NCBI GenBank assembly: GCA_946648015.1
Contig: CAMPCZ010000006.1
Coordinates: forward strand, 1-32,697
DNA from: an uncultured Clostridia bacterium
GTDB lineage: Bacteria > Bacillota > Clostridia > Christensenellales > CAG-1252
Length of the DNA stretch: 32,697 nucleotides
Direction of reading: 5' to 3'
Position 1 is the first letter of the stretch; every line of letters starts with the position of its first letter. Below, piece after piece: positions 8,712-17,800 of this stretch. The position numbers and the translations under genes were made by a program. The notes below the pieces were generated by a model. The model saw nothing but the letters and a program-made list of their open reading frames with translations. It searched no databases and was not told the origin of the DNA.

Positions 8712-9598
8712 TGCCCTACCCCGATCTACTTGCAATAGCGGGGTTGGACTACCCCGCCATATTGGGCGCCGTTTTGGCCGCCAACGGAGTGGTAGACCCG
8801 CAAAAATGGGCGACCTGCTCCTTCGACTCGGGCGAAGCACCCGCTTTGTGCCGCATGGGAGAGGGAATGTGGGCGCTCGAGTTGTGGCACGACGCACTGC
8901 TCGGTGCCGGCGTCATAGGCCAAACCTATGTCGATAGTTACCGCGAGTCGTATGGGCAAACGTCCGCAGCCGACGTATTGCTGTACGTCGCCGCACTGAC
9001 TGCCGCCTATGGCGATATGGTCGCCGAAGGCTTGGTGGCTCAAGGTGCGCCCATCAACGTATGCGTGTCGTGCAAGCACCCCGCCTTTGCGGCGGCTTGC
9101 ATAGCCCAAAAAGAGGGGTTACCTATCTATACCGTTGTGGGCGAAGACGACGGAACGTTGGCCGCCGCCAAGCGAGGCGCGCCCCTGCCCCCACGATGGC
9201 AGGTTTTGGCGCCATACGCCGCCAAAGGGTTTGCAAAAGCATTCCCCGACGTATTGGAAGGCAACGTATCCGCCGAAGAGGCCGCCGACGCCATATTGGA
9301 AGTGCTGGAGGACAGCGGCTATTTGTTGAGTCCCACGTCGGCGCGCGCGGCGCGATTGGCCGCCATATACCGGGAGGAAGCGGAGAGCCGCAATCCTATG
9401 GTGGTAGTGATTGGCCACCACCCCTACCTGGAGGCAATGACGTTGGCACAGGTGTTGACGGACGAAACGCCCAAAGACGAATACAAAGCGATGCGGCTTT
9501 GCGAATTGGAGTCGGGCTGGGAGATACCCGCTGCCCTTCTAAACCCACAAAAAGCCGCCGAAATACGCAAAATTCTACAAAACGGAGAGAGATTATGA
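8711..9598 (+). CDS. Threonine synthase-like protein, truncated and lacking PLP lysine
   Basis: Starts at TGATG overlap with previous gene; LELWHDALL, INVCVSCKHPAFAAACIAQKEGLPIYTV and VVVIGHHPYLEAMT resemble ThrC segments LELFHGPTLAFKD, INFxVPTGNFGxILAxYYAKxMGLPI and VVLSTASPYKF in order. Confidence 0.6.
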   Translation: MPYPDLLAIAGLDYPAILGAVLAANGVVDPQKWATCSFDSGEAPALCRMGEGMWALELWHDALLGAGVIGQTYVDSYRESYGQTSAADVLLYVAALTAAYGDMVAEGLVAQGAPINVCVSCKHPAFAAACIAQKEGLPIYTVVGEDDGTLAAAKRGAPLPPRWQVLAPYAAKGFAKAFPDVLEGNVSAEEAADAILEVLEDSGYLLSPTSARAARLAAIYREEAESRNPMVVVIGHHPYLEAMTLAQVLTDETPKDEYKAMRLCELESGWEIPAALLNPQKAAEIRKILQNGERL

Positions 9599-10593
9599 AC
9601 GAGAACAAGACTGTATATAGCGCACTCAAACCTACCGGCGACCTGCAACTGGGCAATTATATCGGCGCACTCAACAATATGGTCAAATTGCAAGAGGAAA
9701 ACGACTGCATCTATACGGTGGCGGATATGCACAGCATCACCGTAGACTGCGTGCCGCAAGACTTGCGCCGCCGCACCTACGATTTTATGGCGCTGTTTTT
9801 GGCCATCGGGCTGGACCCCGACAAGAGCATTCTCTTCGTGCAATCGCACGTGCCCCAACACGCCGAGTTGGCTTGGGTGCTCAACTGCTACACCCAATTC
9901 GGCGAGGCGCGCCGTATGACGCAATTCAAGGACAAGAGCGCCAAAAATCCCGAGAACGTAAACGTAGGCCTATTTGCCTACCCCACCCTGATGGCCGCCG
10001 ATATCTTGCTGTACCAAGCCGACCGCGTGCCCATTGGCAAAGACCAAAAACAACACTTGGAGTTGGCACGTACCATAGCCGAGCGGTTCAACAACCGCTA
10101 CTCGCCCACGTTTGTGGTGCCCGAAGGCATCTTTAACACACACGGCGCCAAGATCCAAAATCTTTTGGATCCATCCAGCAAAATGGGCAAGACCGACGAC
10201 AACCAACAAGGCGTAGTATTTTTGTTGGACGACGAGGACACCATTATGCGCAAATTCAAGCGTGCCGTAACCGACTGTGGCAGTGAGATAGTAGCGCGCG
10301 CCGACAAACCGGGCATAAGCAATTTGCTCACCATCTATTCGGTGATGAGCGGCCATACGGTCAAAGAGGCCGAAAAACACTTTCAAGGTGCAAGTTACGC
10401 CTCTTTCAAAGAAGAAGTCGGCCAAGCCGTCGTTGCCAAATTGGCGCCCATACAGGCCGTTTATAAGCAACTGATCGCCGACAAGAGCACCCTCGAAAAG
10501 GTGATGAAAGAGGGCGCCCAAAAGGCAAGCTACTTGGCCAACAAGACGCTGTCCAAGGTGTACCGCAAAGTAGGTTTTGTGCAACCCAAATAG
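9595..10593 (+). CDS. trpS: Tryptophan--tRNA ligase
   Basis: YSALKPTGDLQLGNYIGAL (HIGH region), SSKMGKTDDNQQG (KMSKS region); ATGA overlap with upstream gene. Confidence 0.96.
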   Translation: MNENKTVYSALKPTGDLQLGNYIGALNNMVKLQEENDCIYTVADMHSITVDCVPQDLRRRTYDFMALFLAIGLDPDKSILFVQSHVPQHAELAWVLNCYTQFGEARRMTQFKDKSAKNPENVNVGLFAYPTLMAADILLYQADRVPIGKDQKQHLELARTIAERFNNRYSPTFVVPEGIFNTHGAKIQNLLDPSSKMGKTDDNQQGVVFLLDDEDTIMRKFKRAVTDCGSEIVARADKPGISNLLTIYSVMSGHTVKEAEKHFQGASYASFKEEVGQAVVAKLAPIQAVYKQLIADKSTLEKVMKEGAQKASYLANKTLSKVYRKVGFVQPK

Positions 10594-10596
10594 ACT

Positions 10597-11472
10597 ATGT
10601 TTGGATATATATTGCCCGACAAGCCCAATCTGTATATGAAGGACTACGCCGCATACCGCGCGTATTACTGTGGGCTATGCCATCAAATCGGCCGCTGTCA
10701 AGGGCAATGTATGCGCCTTTCGGTCAACTATGACGTGACTTTTTTGAGCATTCTGTTGCACGGATTGCGCAAAGAGGAGCCCGAAATACGCCAAAAAGCC
10801 TGCGTGCTCAACCCTTTCAAGAAGAAACCCGTGGTGTGGGACACGCCCACCATGCGCCAGATGGTGCAACTCAACGCGCTATTGGTAGATTTCAAATGCC
10901 GCGACGACATAGCGGACGGCGGCACTAAAGGCAAAAGAACGTTGCGACGCCTGCTGCGCCGCCAAGTAAAAAAAGCGACGGAAGCACTGCCCGACGTAGC
11001 CGCTATATTGGACAAAGCCTTTGCCGAGCAATGCGCGGTGGAAAAGAGCAAAGCCGCCTCGTGGCATATGGCGGCCGACCCATTTGGCGAAGCGATGCGA
11101 TCGATTATTCGCGCCCTTGCCGACCAATACTATACGGGGGAGCTGGGCATGATAGGCTATCTGTTGGGCCAATACGTCTATTTGATGGACGCATTGGACG
11201 ACTATGACGACGACCTGGGCAAAAAGCAATACAATCCGCTGGCGTTACAGTATGACGCCAAGGACAAAGCGACGCTATTGCAACAACACGGCGAAGCGCT
11301 GGACGCCGAGGTGCGGCAACTCATTGCATTGGTCAAAGAGAATTATCGACAAATACCCATATTCGGCACCGAGGGTATCGTAACCAACACCTTGTGGATG
11401 GGGCTATGGGCTCGCTACCTGCAAGTAAAAAAGGAGAATGCAAAATGTCTAAAGACGCATACGAGATTTTAG
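10597..11472 (+). CDS. DUF5685-like protein
   Basis: MFGYILPDKPNLYMKDYAAYRAYYCGLCHQIGRCQGQC; Asp-rich motifs DDIAD and DALDDYDDD. Confidence 0.7.
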   Translation: MFGYILPDKPNLYMKDYAAYRAYYCGLCHQIGRCQGQCMRLSVNYDVTFLSILLHGLRKEEPEIRQKACVLNPFKKKPVVWDTPTMRQMVQLNALLVDFKCRDDIADGGTKGKRTLRRLLRRQVKKATEALPDVAAILDKAFAEQCAVEKSKAASWHMAADPFGEAMRSIIRALADQYYTGELGMIGYLLGQYVYLMDALDDYDDDLGKKQYNPLALQYDAKDKATLLQQHGEALDAEVRQLIALVKENYRQIPIFGTEGIVTNTLWMGLWARYLQVKKENAKCLKTHTRF

Positions 11473-12113
11473 GGATCAGTCCCGACGCCAACCAGACCGA
11501 GATAGACGAGGCTTACTACAGCCTGCGCGCACAATACCGCAACGAAATGTACCAAGAGGGTGCTTTGGGCAAAGCCGCCGCACGCAAATTGACCGAATTG
11601 GAGCAGGCCTACCAAGAGATATGTTCCAAGGCAGACGAAAAATCGGCGGTGCAAGAGGACGCGCCCGCCCAAGACGGCGACAGCGCACCGCACCACTCGG
11701 CCGCCTTTGCCGCGGTCTCCGCCCACATCAAAAACAAGGATTACCGCGCGGCGCAGGAAGCCCTCGACGCCATAAGCGTGCGCGACGCGGAATGGCACTA
11801 TTATCAAGCGATCATCTACTACAACAAAGGCTGGATGACAGAGGCCAAAAACCAAATGGAAATGGCGTGCAATATGGATGCGGGCAACCAACACTACCAA
11901 GAAGTGTTGGGTAAGCTCAACGCCGCCATAGACAACGCCAATAAGACCCAAACCTCGGGCTACAATGCCCAAACGCAGAGCGGCGCGGCAAGTGACGGCT
12001 TCCAACGCACCTACCAAGAGCAAGACGCCAGGCAATCCGAAGATATGTGTTGCCGCTGGTGCCAAACGATGATATGCATCAACTGCCTGTGCGACTGCTG
12101 TTGTAGAGGCTGA
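11445..12113 (+). CDS. J-domain-like protein with Cys-rich C-terminus
   Basis: DAYEILGISPDANQTEIDEAYYSLRAQYRNE; HPD absent; C-terminus CCRWCQTMICINCLCDCCCRG; overlaps DUF5685-like gene. Confidence 0.75.
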   Translation: MSKDAYEILGISPDANQTEIDEAYYSLRAQYRNEMYQEGALGKAAARKLTELEQAYQEICSKADEKSAVQEDAPAQDGDSAPHHSAAFAAVSAHIKNKDYRAAQEALDAISVRDAEWHYYQAIIYYNKGWMTEAKNQMEMACNMDAGNQHYQEVLGKLNAAIDNANKTQTSGYNAQTQSGAASDGFQRTYQEQDARQSEDMCCRWCQTMICINCLCDCCCRG

Positions 12114-12775
12114 TGAAACGCAAAGCGCTCACCTACGAGATAGCCATAGCGGGCATTGGTACGGCACTATCGCTTTTAGGCATAGTGCTGTATTATTACG
12201 TACCTTGGGCCAAAATCAGTTTTTTGGCATTGTCCGGCGTGGCGTTGCAGCTGCCGCTTTTGGTCCAAAGCCGCCGCGGCTGCTTGCTGGCGTACGTCGC
12301 CACAGGGGGCTTGGCCATAGCCATAATCGGCCCCGTTGCCGCCCTCCCCTACGTCTTCTTGTTCGGCTGGCAACCCGTAGTGATGGGTTATTGCTTGCGC
12401 TACAAGGCAAAGTTATACATATCGCTGCCCCTCAAAGGAGTGCTGGCCATATTTGGCGCATACGGCACGTTTGCACTATATGGTTTGGGCGAAACCGGCA
12501 CCAACGTGCTGGCACGTCTGGGTTGGAGCCCCTCGTTGTGGGTGCTTGCTCTTATCGTAGCGGTGCTATGGCTGGGGTATGACTACCTGATGCAATGGGT
12601 GCTACGTTATCTTGACCGCAGGCTTGCCAAAGTCACCGCCAAATACAAGCCACGGACAGAGGAACGCACCCGCCACGAGGCGCCAACGGCACCGACCGAC
12701 CAAGACGTTTTCGGCGAAGGTGCACAGGACGACCGACCCGACGGCGACGACAAGAACGAGGTGGACGATGAGTGA
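12113..12775 (+). CDS. Uncharacterised polytopic membrane protein with charged C-terminal tail
   Basis: Several hydrophobic segments; TGATG coupling with upstream gene. Confidence 0.75.
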   Translation: MKRKALTYEIAIAGIGTALSLLGIVLYYYVPWAKISFLALSGVALQLPLLVQSRRGCLLAYVATGGLAIAIIGPVAALPYVFLFGWQPVVMGYCLRYKAKLYISLPLKGVLAIFGAYGTFALYGLGETGTNVLARLGWSPSLWVLALIVAVLWLGYDYLMQWVLRYLDRRLAKVTAKYKPRTEERTRHEAPTAPTDQDVFGEGAQDDRPDGDDKNEVDDE

Positions 12776-13070
12776 ATCGGTATTTGAACGGATCTATGCG
12801 GTAGTGCGCCAAATACCCATAGGAAAAGTTTCTACCTATGGCGCCGTGGCCGCCAGAGCGGGCAATCCCCGCTGGAGCCGCGTGGTGGGGTATGCCCTAC
12901 ACGTCAATCCCAGCCCGGGCGAGATACCCTGCCACCGCGTGGTCAATCGCTTGGGACAAACCAGCAAGGCGTTTGCCTTTGGCGGGCAGGACGTGCAGGA
13001 GCAACTGTTGCGACAAGAAGGCGTAGAGGTGGTGGACGGCACCGTAGACCTTGCGCGATATGGATATTGA
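12768..13070 (+). CDS. MGMT-family protein (methylated-DNA methyltransferase DNA-binding domain only)
   Basis: VFERIYAVVRQIPIGKVSTYGAVA...EIPCHRVVNRLG, with catalytic-type PCHR. Confidence 0.85.
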   Translation: MSESVFERIYAVVRQIPIGKVSTYGAVAARAGNPRWSRVVGYALHVNPSPGEIPCHRVVNRLGQTSKAFAFGGQDVQEQLLRQEGVEVVDGTVDLARYGY

Positions 13071-13079
13071 GAGGTAACT

Positions 13080-13844
13080 ATGCAAAACACCCAAGAGTAT
13101 CGTATAACAAACGGCGTTTTATACGCCGCCAAACCCCATCTGCGGGAGGCAATCATCCCCGAGGGCGTCGGCACCATTGCGGCAGGCGCATTTTGCGACC
13201 AAGACAAACTCTACCGCATCACGCTGCCCTCTACTTTGCAACGCATAGAGGCGGGGGCGTTCCGCAACTGTTGCTACCTGGTGGAAATAGTCAACCATTC
13301 CTCGCTGGACGTCAAGCCGAGATGGGGGCAATGGGGTGGCCTTACCGATTATGCCGAGAGCGTCGTATGCGACCTTGGCGACAGTCGGCTGACAGTGGCG
13401 GACGACCTGGTGCTGCTTAGCCAAAACGAATGCCTCACCTTGGTGCGCTATATGGGGCGAAAACAAACGCTTGCCCTACCCCAAGGCATTACGCATATAG
13501 GCGACGAGGCCTTTGCCAATACGGTATGCCGCGAAGTGTTGCTGCCCCCAAGCGTACAAGCCATTGGGCACAAAGCGTTCTATTGCGCCAAAATTCGGCG
13601 GCTTGCCCTGCCGCACGCCACCGCGGTGGTGGCGCCGCGCGCCTTTGATTGCAGCGATATAGAGCATCTATCCATCGCCTGCGACCAAGTGACATTGGGA
13701 ACGGAATGCTTCGACCATACCTACGAATTGACGGACGTCTTTTTCGGAGGCACCATCGCTCAATGGCAAGCCGCCTTTGACGACGCCTACACCTGCGGAG
13801 CCTCTTTCACTTTGCACGCCTCCGACGGCACCGCGTCGTATTGA
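13080..13844 (+). CDS. Leucine-rich repeat (LRR_5/BspA-like) protein
   Basis: IPEGVGTIAAGAFCDQDKLYRITLPSTLQRIEAGAFRNC; THIGDEAFANTVCREVLLPPSVQAIGHKAFYCAKIRRLALP. Confidence 0.8.
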   Translation: MQNTQEYRITNGVLYAAKPHLREAIIPEGVGTIAAGAFCDQDKLYRITLPSTLQRIEAGAFRNCCYLVEIVNHSSLDVKPRWGQWGGLTDYAESVVCDLGDSRLTVADDLVLLSQNECLTLVRYMGRKQTLALPQGITHIGDEAFANTVCREVLLPPSVQAIGHKAFYCAKIRRLALPHATAVVAPRAFDCSDIEHLSIACDQVTLGTECFDHTYELTDVFFGGTIAQWQAAFDDAYTCGASFTLHASDGTASY

Positions 13845-13880
13845 CGCTTGCGCACCGAATATTCGTCTTGTATTTGACAC

Positions 13881-13911
13881 AAAAAAAATGGGGAGCATAC
13901 GCTCCCTTTTT
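13881..13911. terminator. Bidirectional terminator between convergent genes
   Basis: AAAAAAAATG GGGAGC ATAC GCTCCC TTTTT. Confidence 0.8.
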
Positions 13912-13932
13912 GCTGGCACGAGTTTTGGACTA

Positions 13933-14694
13933 CTACACCTCGTCTATGCCGTCGTAATCGTCGTCTCCGTCGTATATTTCACGATGCTGGCGGCGTTTGG
14001 CGGCCTTGGGCTTGATGATCATAAACAAAATGGTAATGAGAGGCACCACAATGCCCAAAATAAGCACGAAGCGCACCCAGCCGAATTGCTTGGTCTCGTT
14101 TTTTTCCACTTCGGCGGTAGGCTCCACCACCTCTACCACGTTGGTAGTGGGATGCAAAACCTGCTCGATCTCGGCCTCGTTGGCGTGGCTTACCAAGGCA
14201 TAGTACACAAAAGAAGTATCCCCCTCCATGCGCGTGGCGTAGTAGCGCACGCCGTTCACGTGGGTATAGTTGCCCAAATAGTATAGCTTTTGCCCGCCTG
14301 CAATCGCCACCTCTTTGCGCCCGTCGTCCACAAAACGATAGACCGTAAGATCGTCCACTTTTACTTCTATAGAGGGCAATGCAATGGCGGTAGTGGAGGC
14401 ATTGGCGGACATTTTGGCCCAATCGGTGGCCGAAATATAACCATTGAGCCCGCCAAAGAACACCTTGGCCTTGTTGTTGCCCGAAGTGAAGCCGTTGAAT
14501 TGCACGGTAAAGCCTGCGGGCAACAAAAACGCGGAACGAGACGTGGCGCCCGTATCTTCGTCGAAATCGAAATGCTCAAAATAGATATCCGTCCCTTGTG
14601 GCACGACGTAGTGCGCCTCCTCGGCCAACGCGACGGGCGCGGCGGCTAAGGCGACTGCCAATATCACACACACACAAACGAACCATTTTTTCAT
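13933..14694 (-). CDS. Uncharacterised exported protein with C-terminal TM anchor
   Basis: MKKWFVCVCVILAVALAAAPVALAEE signal peptide; C-terminal VRFVLILGIVVPLITILFMII; start could be 14700. Confidence 0.75.
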   Translation of the reverse strand: MKKWFVCVCVILAVALAAAPVALAEEAHYVVPQGTDIYFEHFDFDEDTGATSRSAFLLPAGFTVQFNGFTSGNNKAKVFFGGLNGYISATDWAKMSANASTTAIALPSIEVKVDDLTVYRFVDDGRKEVAIAGGQKLYYLGNYTHVNGVRYYATRMEGDTSFVYYALVSHANEAEIEQVLHPTTNVVEVVEPTAEVEKNETKQFGWVRFVLILGIVVPLITILFMIIKPKAAKRRQHREIYDGDDDYDGIDEV

Positions 14695-14810
14695 ACCCAT
14701 ATTATACACCATATTACACCGAAAATAAAGAGGAAAAATAGGACAAGGGCGAGAAAATGCTTTTTTCATAGCGCACGCCGTACTCCCCATGGGGCGACGC
14801 CTTATGGATA

Positions 14811-14839
14811 TTGACAAGGTATATATTTTATTGTATAAT
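14811..14839 (+). promoter_or_regulatory. Consensus promoter of giant repeat lipoprotein
   Basis: TTGACA (14811-14816), 17 bp, TATAAT (14834-14839). Confidence 0.85.
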
Positions 14840-14886
14840 ATATGATGAATAAGTGTTGCGCGCGCAAGCGCGCGAAGGACGAGAGT

Positions 14887-17800
14887 ATGAAAAGGAAGTT
14901 GTGCCGAATTGTATGTTTGATCGTGTTGGCAACGTTTGTCGCGTTACTTGCCTCCGCCTGCGGCGAAGATGTCAAATTGGTGTCGATATCGGTAGACGGC
15001 AGCACCCTCAAAAACGTATATACACAGGGTGACCAACTCGATTTAGAGGGCGCCGACCTCATTTTATCCTACTCCGACGGCACCACCGAATCGGTAGAAT
15101 TGACCCGAGGTATGATAGCAAACAACTTCGATAGCGCCGCCGTAGGCACGCATTCCCTCGTGATCAACTACGAAGACCAGTCTTGCCGCTTCAGTTACAC
15201 GGTACACGCGCGCCCCGTCGAATCCAATGTGGCCGCCGCCTCTTTGCAAGACGAGTACGCTACCTATCGCATCGGGGACGCCTTTGCCTACCAAGGCACG
15301 CTCAACGCCACCTTCAACGACGGCACCGAGGCCTCTTGGCCTCTCGCCAACATCAAGTCGGTGATGACGATAAGCGGGTTCAAAACAGACAAGGCGGGCA
15401 CCTATACCTGCCTGTTGCACTACGATTCGCCCTACGGCGCCATCGAGGTAGATTACACCTACTCGGTAGAGCCTCTTGCCCAGATCGAATCGGCCGCATA
15501 CCAATACACCCAACCCATCAAAGCGTTTGTGGGCGACACGCGAGCGGAATTCGCCGCCCATTTGGCGCAATACCCCTTTGTGTTGACCTACGCCGACGGC
15601 ACCACAGCCGAGATATTCGTCAATACGGCAAACGCTATAGACCGCACCTTTGCGGCGGAGACAGCGGGCGACAACTATACGGTGGCAGTGACCGTGAGTG
15701 ACTCGCACGGGCGCAGCACGCGCGTCAACGTGCAATATTCGGTGGTGGAGCGCCACGAGGTGTACACCGTCACCTTTGACCCCAACTATGGCGGCATAAG
15801 CCCCATCGAAGAGCACACCGACGCCGAAACGGGCAAGATCGCGCAGCAAAACTTCAGCCGCAAAGGATATATCTGCCGCGGCTGGTACGTAGACACCGAG
15901 GACGGCGAACGTTTCGACTTTGGCGCCGAGGTAACGCGCGATTTATACCTGGTGGCCAAGTGGCAGATACAAGATTACTACATCAAAATCACCAGTTTCG
16001 GCACCGCTTACGGCAGTACGCGCTACTTCACCATCAACGACACCATCACGCTCGAGCCGCCTTTGGCACCCGCCGAGGGCTACGAGTTTTTGTACTATGC
16101 CTACAATGGTACGCCCATCGAGCATGAGACCATACTGCCGGGCACTTTTGCCGAAAACCTCGAATTGGTGGCCGTTTGGCGCGCCATCACTTACGATTTG
16201 ACGTACGACCTGCACGATTCGGCGGCCTATCCGGTGCAAAACAAAGAGGATTTTGCCGCCGCCACCTACACCACGCAGGATTCGCGCCTGTTGCCCACGC
16301 CTTTGCGGGCGGGCTACGTATTTATGGGTTGGAGCACCGACCAAGCGGGCCGCAACGTAATAGACACACTCAGCGGATTGGTAGGAGACCTTACCCTGCA
16401 CGCCAACTGGAGCGCCGAAACCTACTATATCACCTTTGTGCAGGCGTCCAACGGCAACGTCATCGGCAACCGCAAAAGTTTTAGCATCAACAGCACCGAC
16501 ACCGTCATCGAGCCGGCACAACTGACGGGCTACCGCTTCGAGGGCTGGTATCTGGACCAACAATGCACGCGGGCGTTCTACAGCCAAAACGGCCAATACG
16601 TACTCAAACGCGGCGCATACACCGCCGACTTTACCCTATATGCCAAAACGACGATCGTGTATTCGCTGCGCCTTGCGGGTGGCAAGACGGACGTGTTGAC
16701 CTTTGCCATAGGTGAAGATGAGGACGAAGCGTATCTCGCCGCTTGGCACGCCGCATCCAAAGGGACCAACTGCGACCTGGACTATTGGTACTATGCAGGG
16801 GACGATGAACTGCCCCCCCTGTCTCTCTACGTTTTGGACGACGAGGGCAACGAGCACATCTCCCTTTCTACCCAAGCCTTGGCAGCCTATGACGGCAAGA
16901 CTCTGACGGCGGTTTGGAAAGGACGCACACGCAACGTTACCTATTACTATGGCTACGACGACGTGGTAGAATACGACACCTACGACACCTATTTGGGCGC
17001 CACACTGCCCACGCCCACGCGCGGCGGCTATCGCTTTGCGGGTTGGCGGCGCAACGCCGCTCTGACGGGCGAGGTGTACACCGAGATAAAGAGTTGCCAA
17101 TACGACGTCAATCTTTTCTTCTACGCCAAGTGGATAGCGGTGCCCTATACCCTCACTTTCCACTATATGATAGACGAAGCCTTGCTTACCACGCGCCTCA
17201 ACGGCCTCACTGCCGTCAACGGCACCGTATATACCCTGGACTACACCGTGGAAAGCGACGACTTTGCGTTTGCACCTATGCCGCAGGCCAAATACAATAC
17301 CTTTGGCGGCTGGTTTCCCACCACCGAGTATCGCCCCGAAACGCGTATGGGCAGCCTGCCCCAAGGCACCTATGACGTGACCGATCTCTATTGCAAGTGG
17401 ACGCCCACCGTATACGGCGTGCGCTTCCTTTCCGCGGGCGGCGGCGACTTTGTCGGCGCGCTGGCGGCCGACCAAACCACCGACGTCTCCTACTACTCCG
17501 ACGACGTATTGCTATATACCCCCACACGCCCGGGGTATACCTTCGAGGGCTGGTACGTAGACAAGAATTGCACCACCCCCGTCGCCACCAACGATGCGGG
17601 GCAATATTGGCTGGATTTGAGCGCGCTGTTTGCCCAAGCGGGCGACGCGCTTTTGCCCGACACGGGCGAAAAGCAATATCTCACCACCGTGTACGCCAAG
17701 TGGTCGGCAATCAGCTATACAGCCACCTTCGTTACGGTCAAAGTAAACAACACCACGGTGCAAGTATTGGACAATCCCAACGCCACCGAGGGGGATACGG

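Noticed and set aside
9061-9594. N-terminal 178-residue extension of the trpS ORF
   Set aside because: Overlaps the ThrC-like gene in another frame; TrpS homology begins at the ATG at 9595
12768-13070. Short MGMT-family protein as a possible dead alkyltransferase-like protein
   Set aside because: It retains the PCHRVV cysteine, and this size is common for the family
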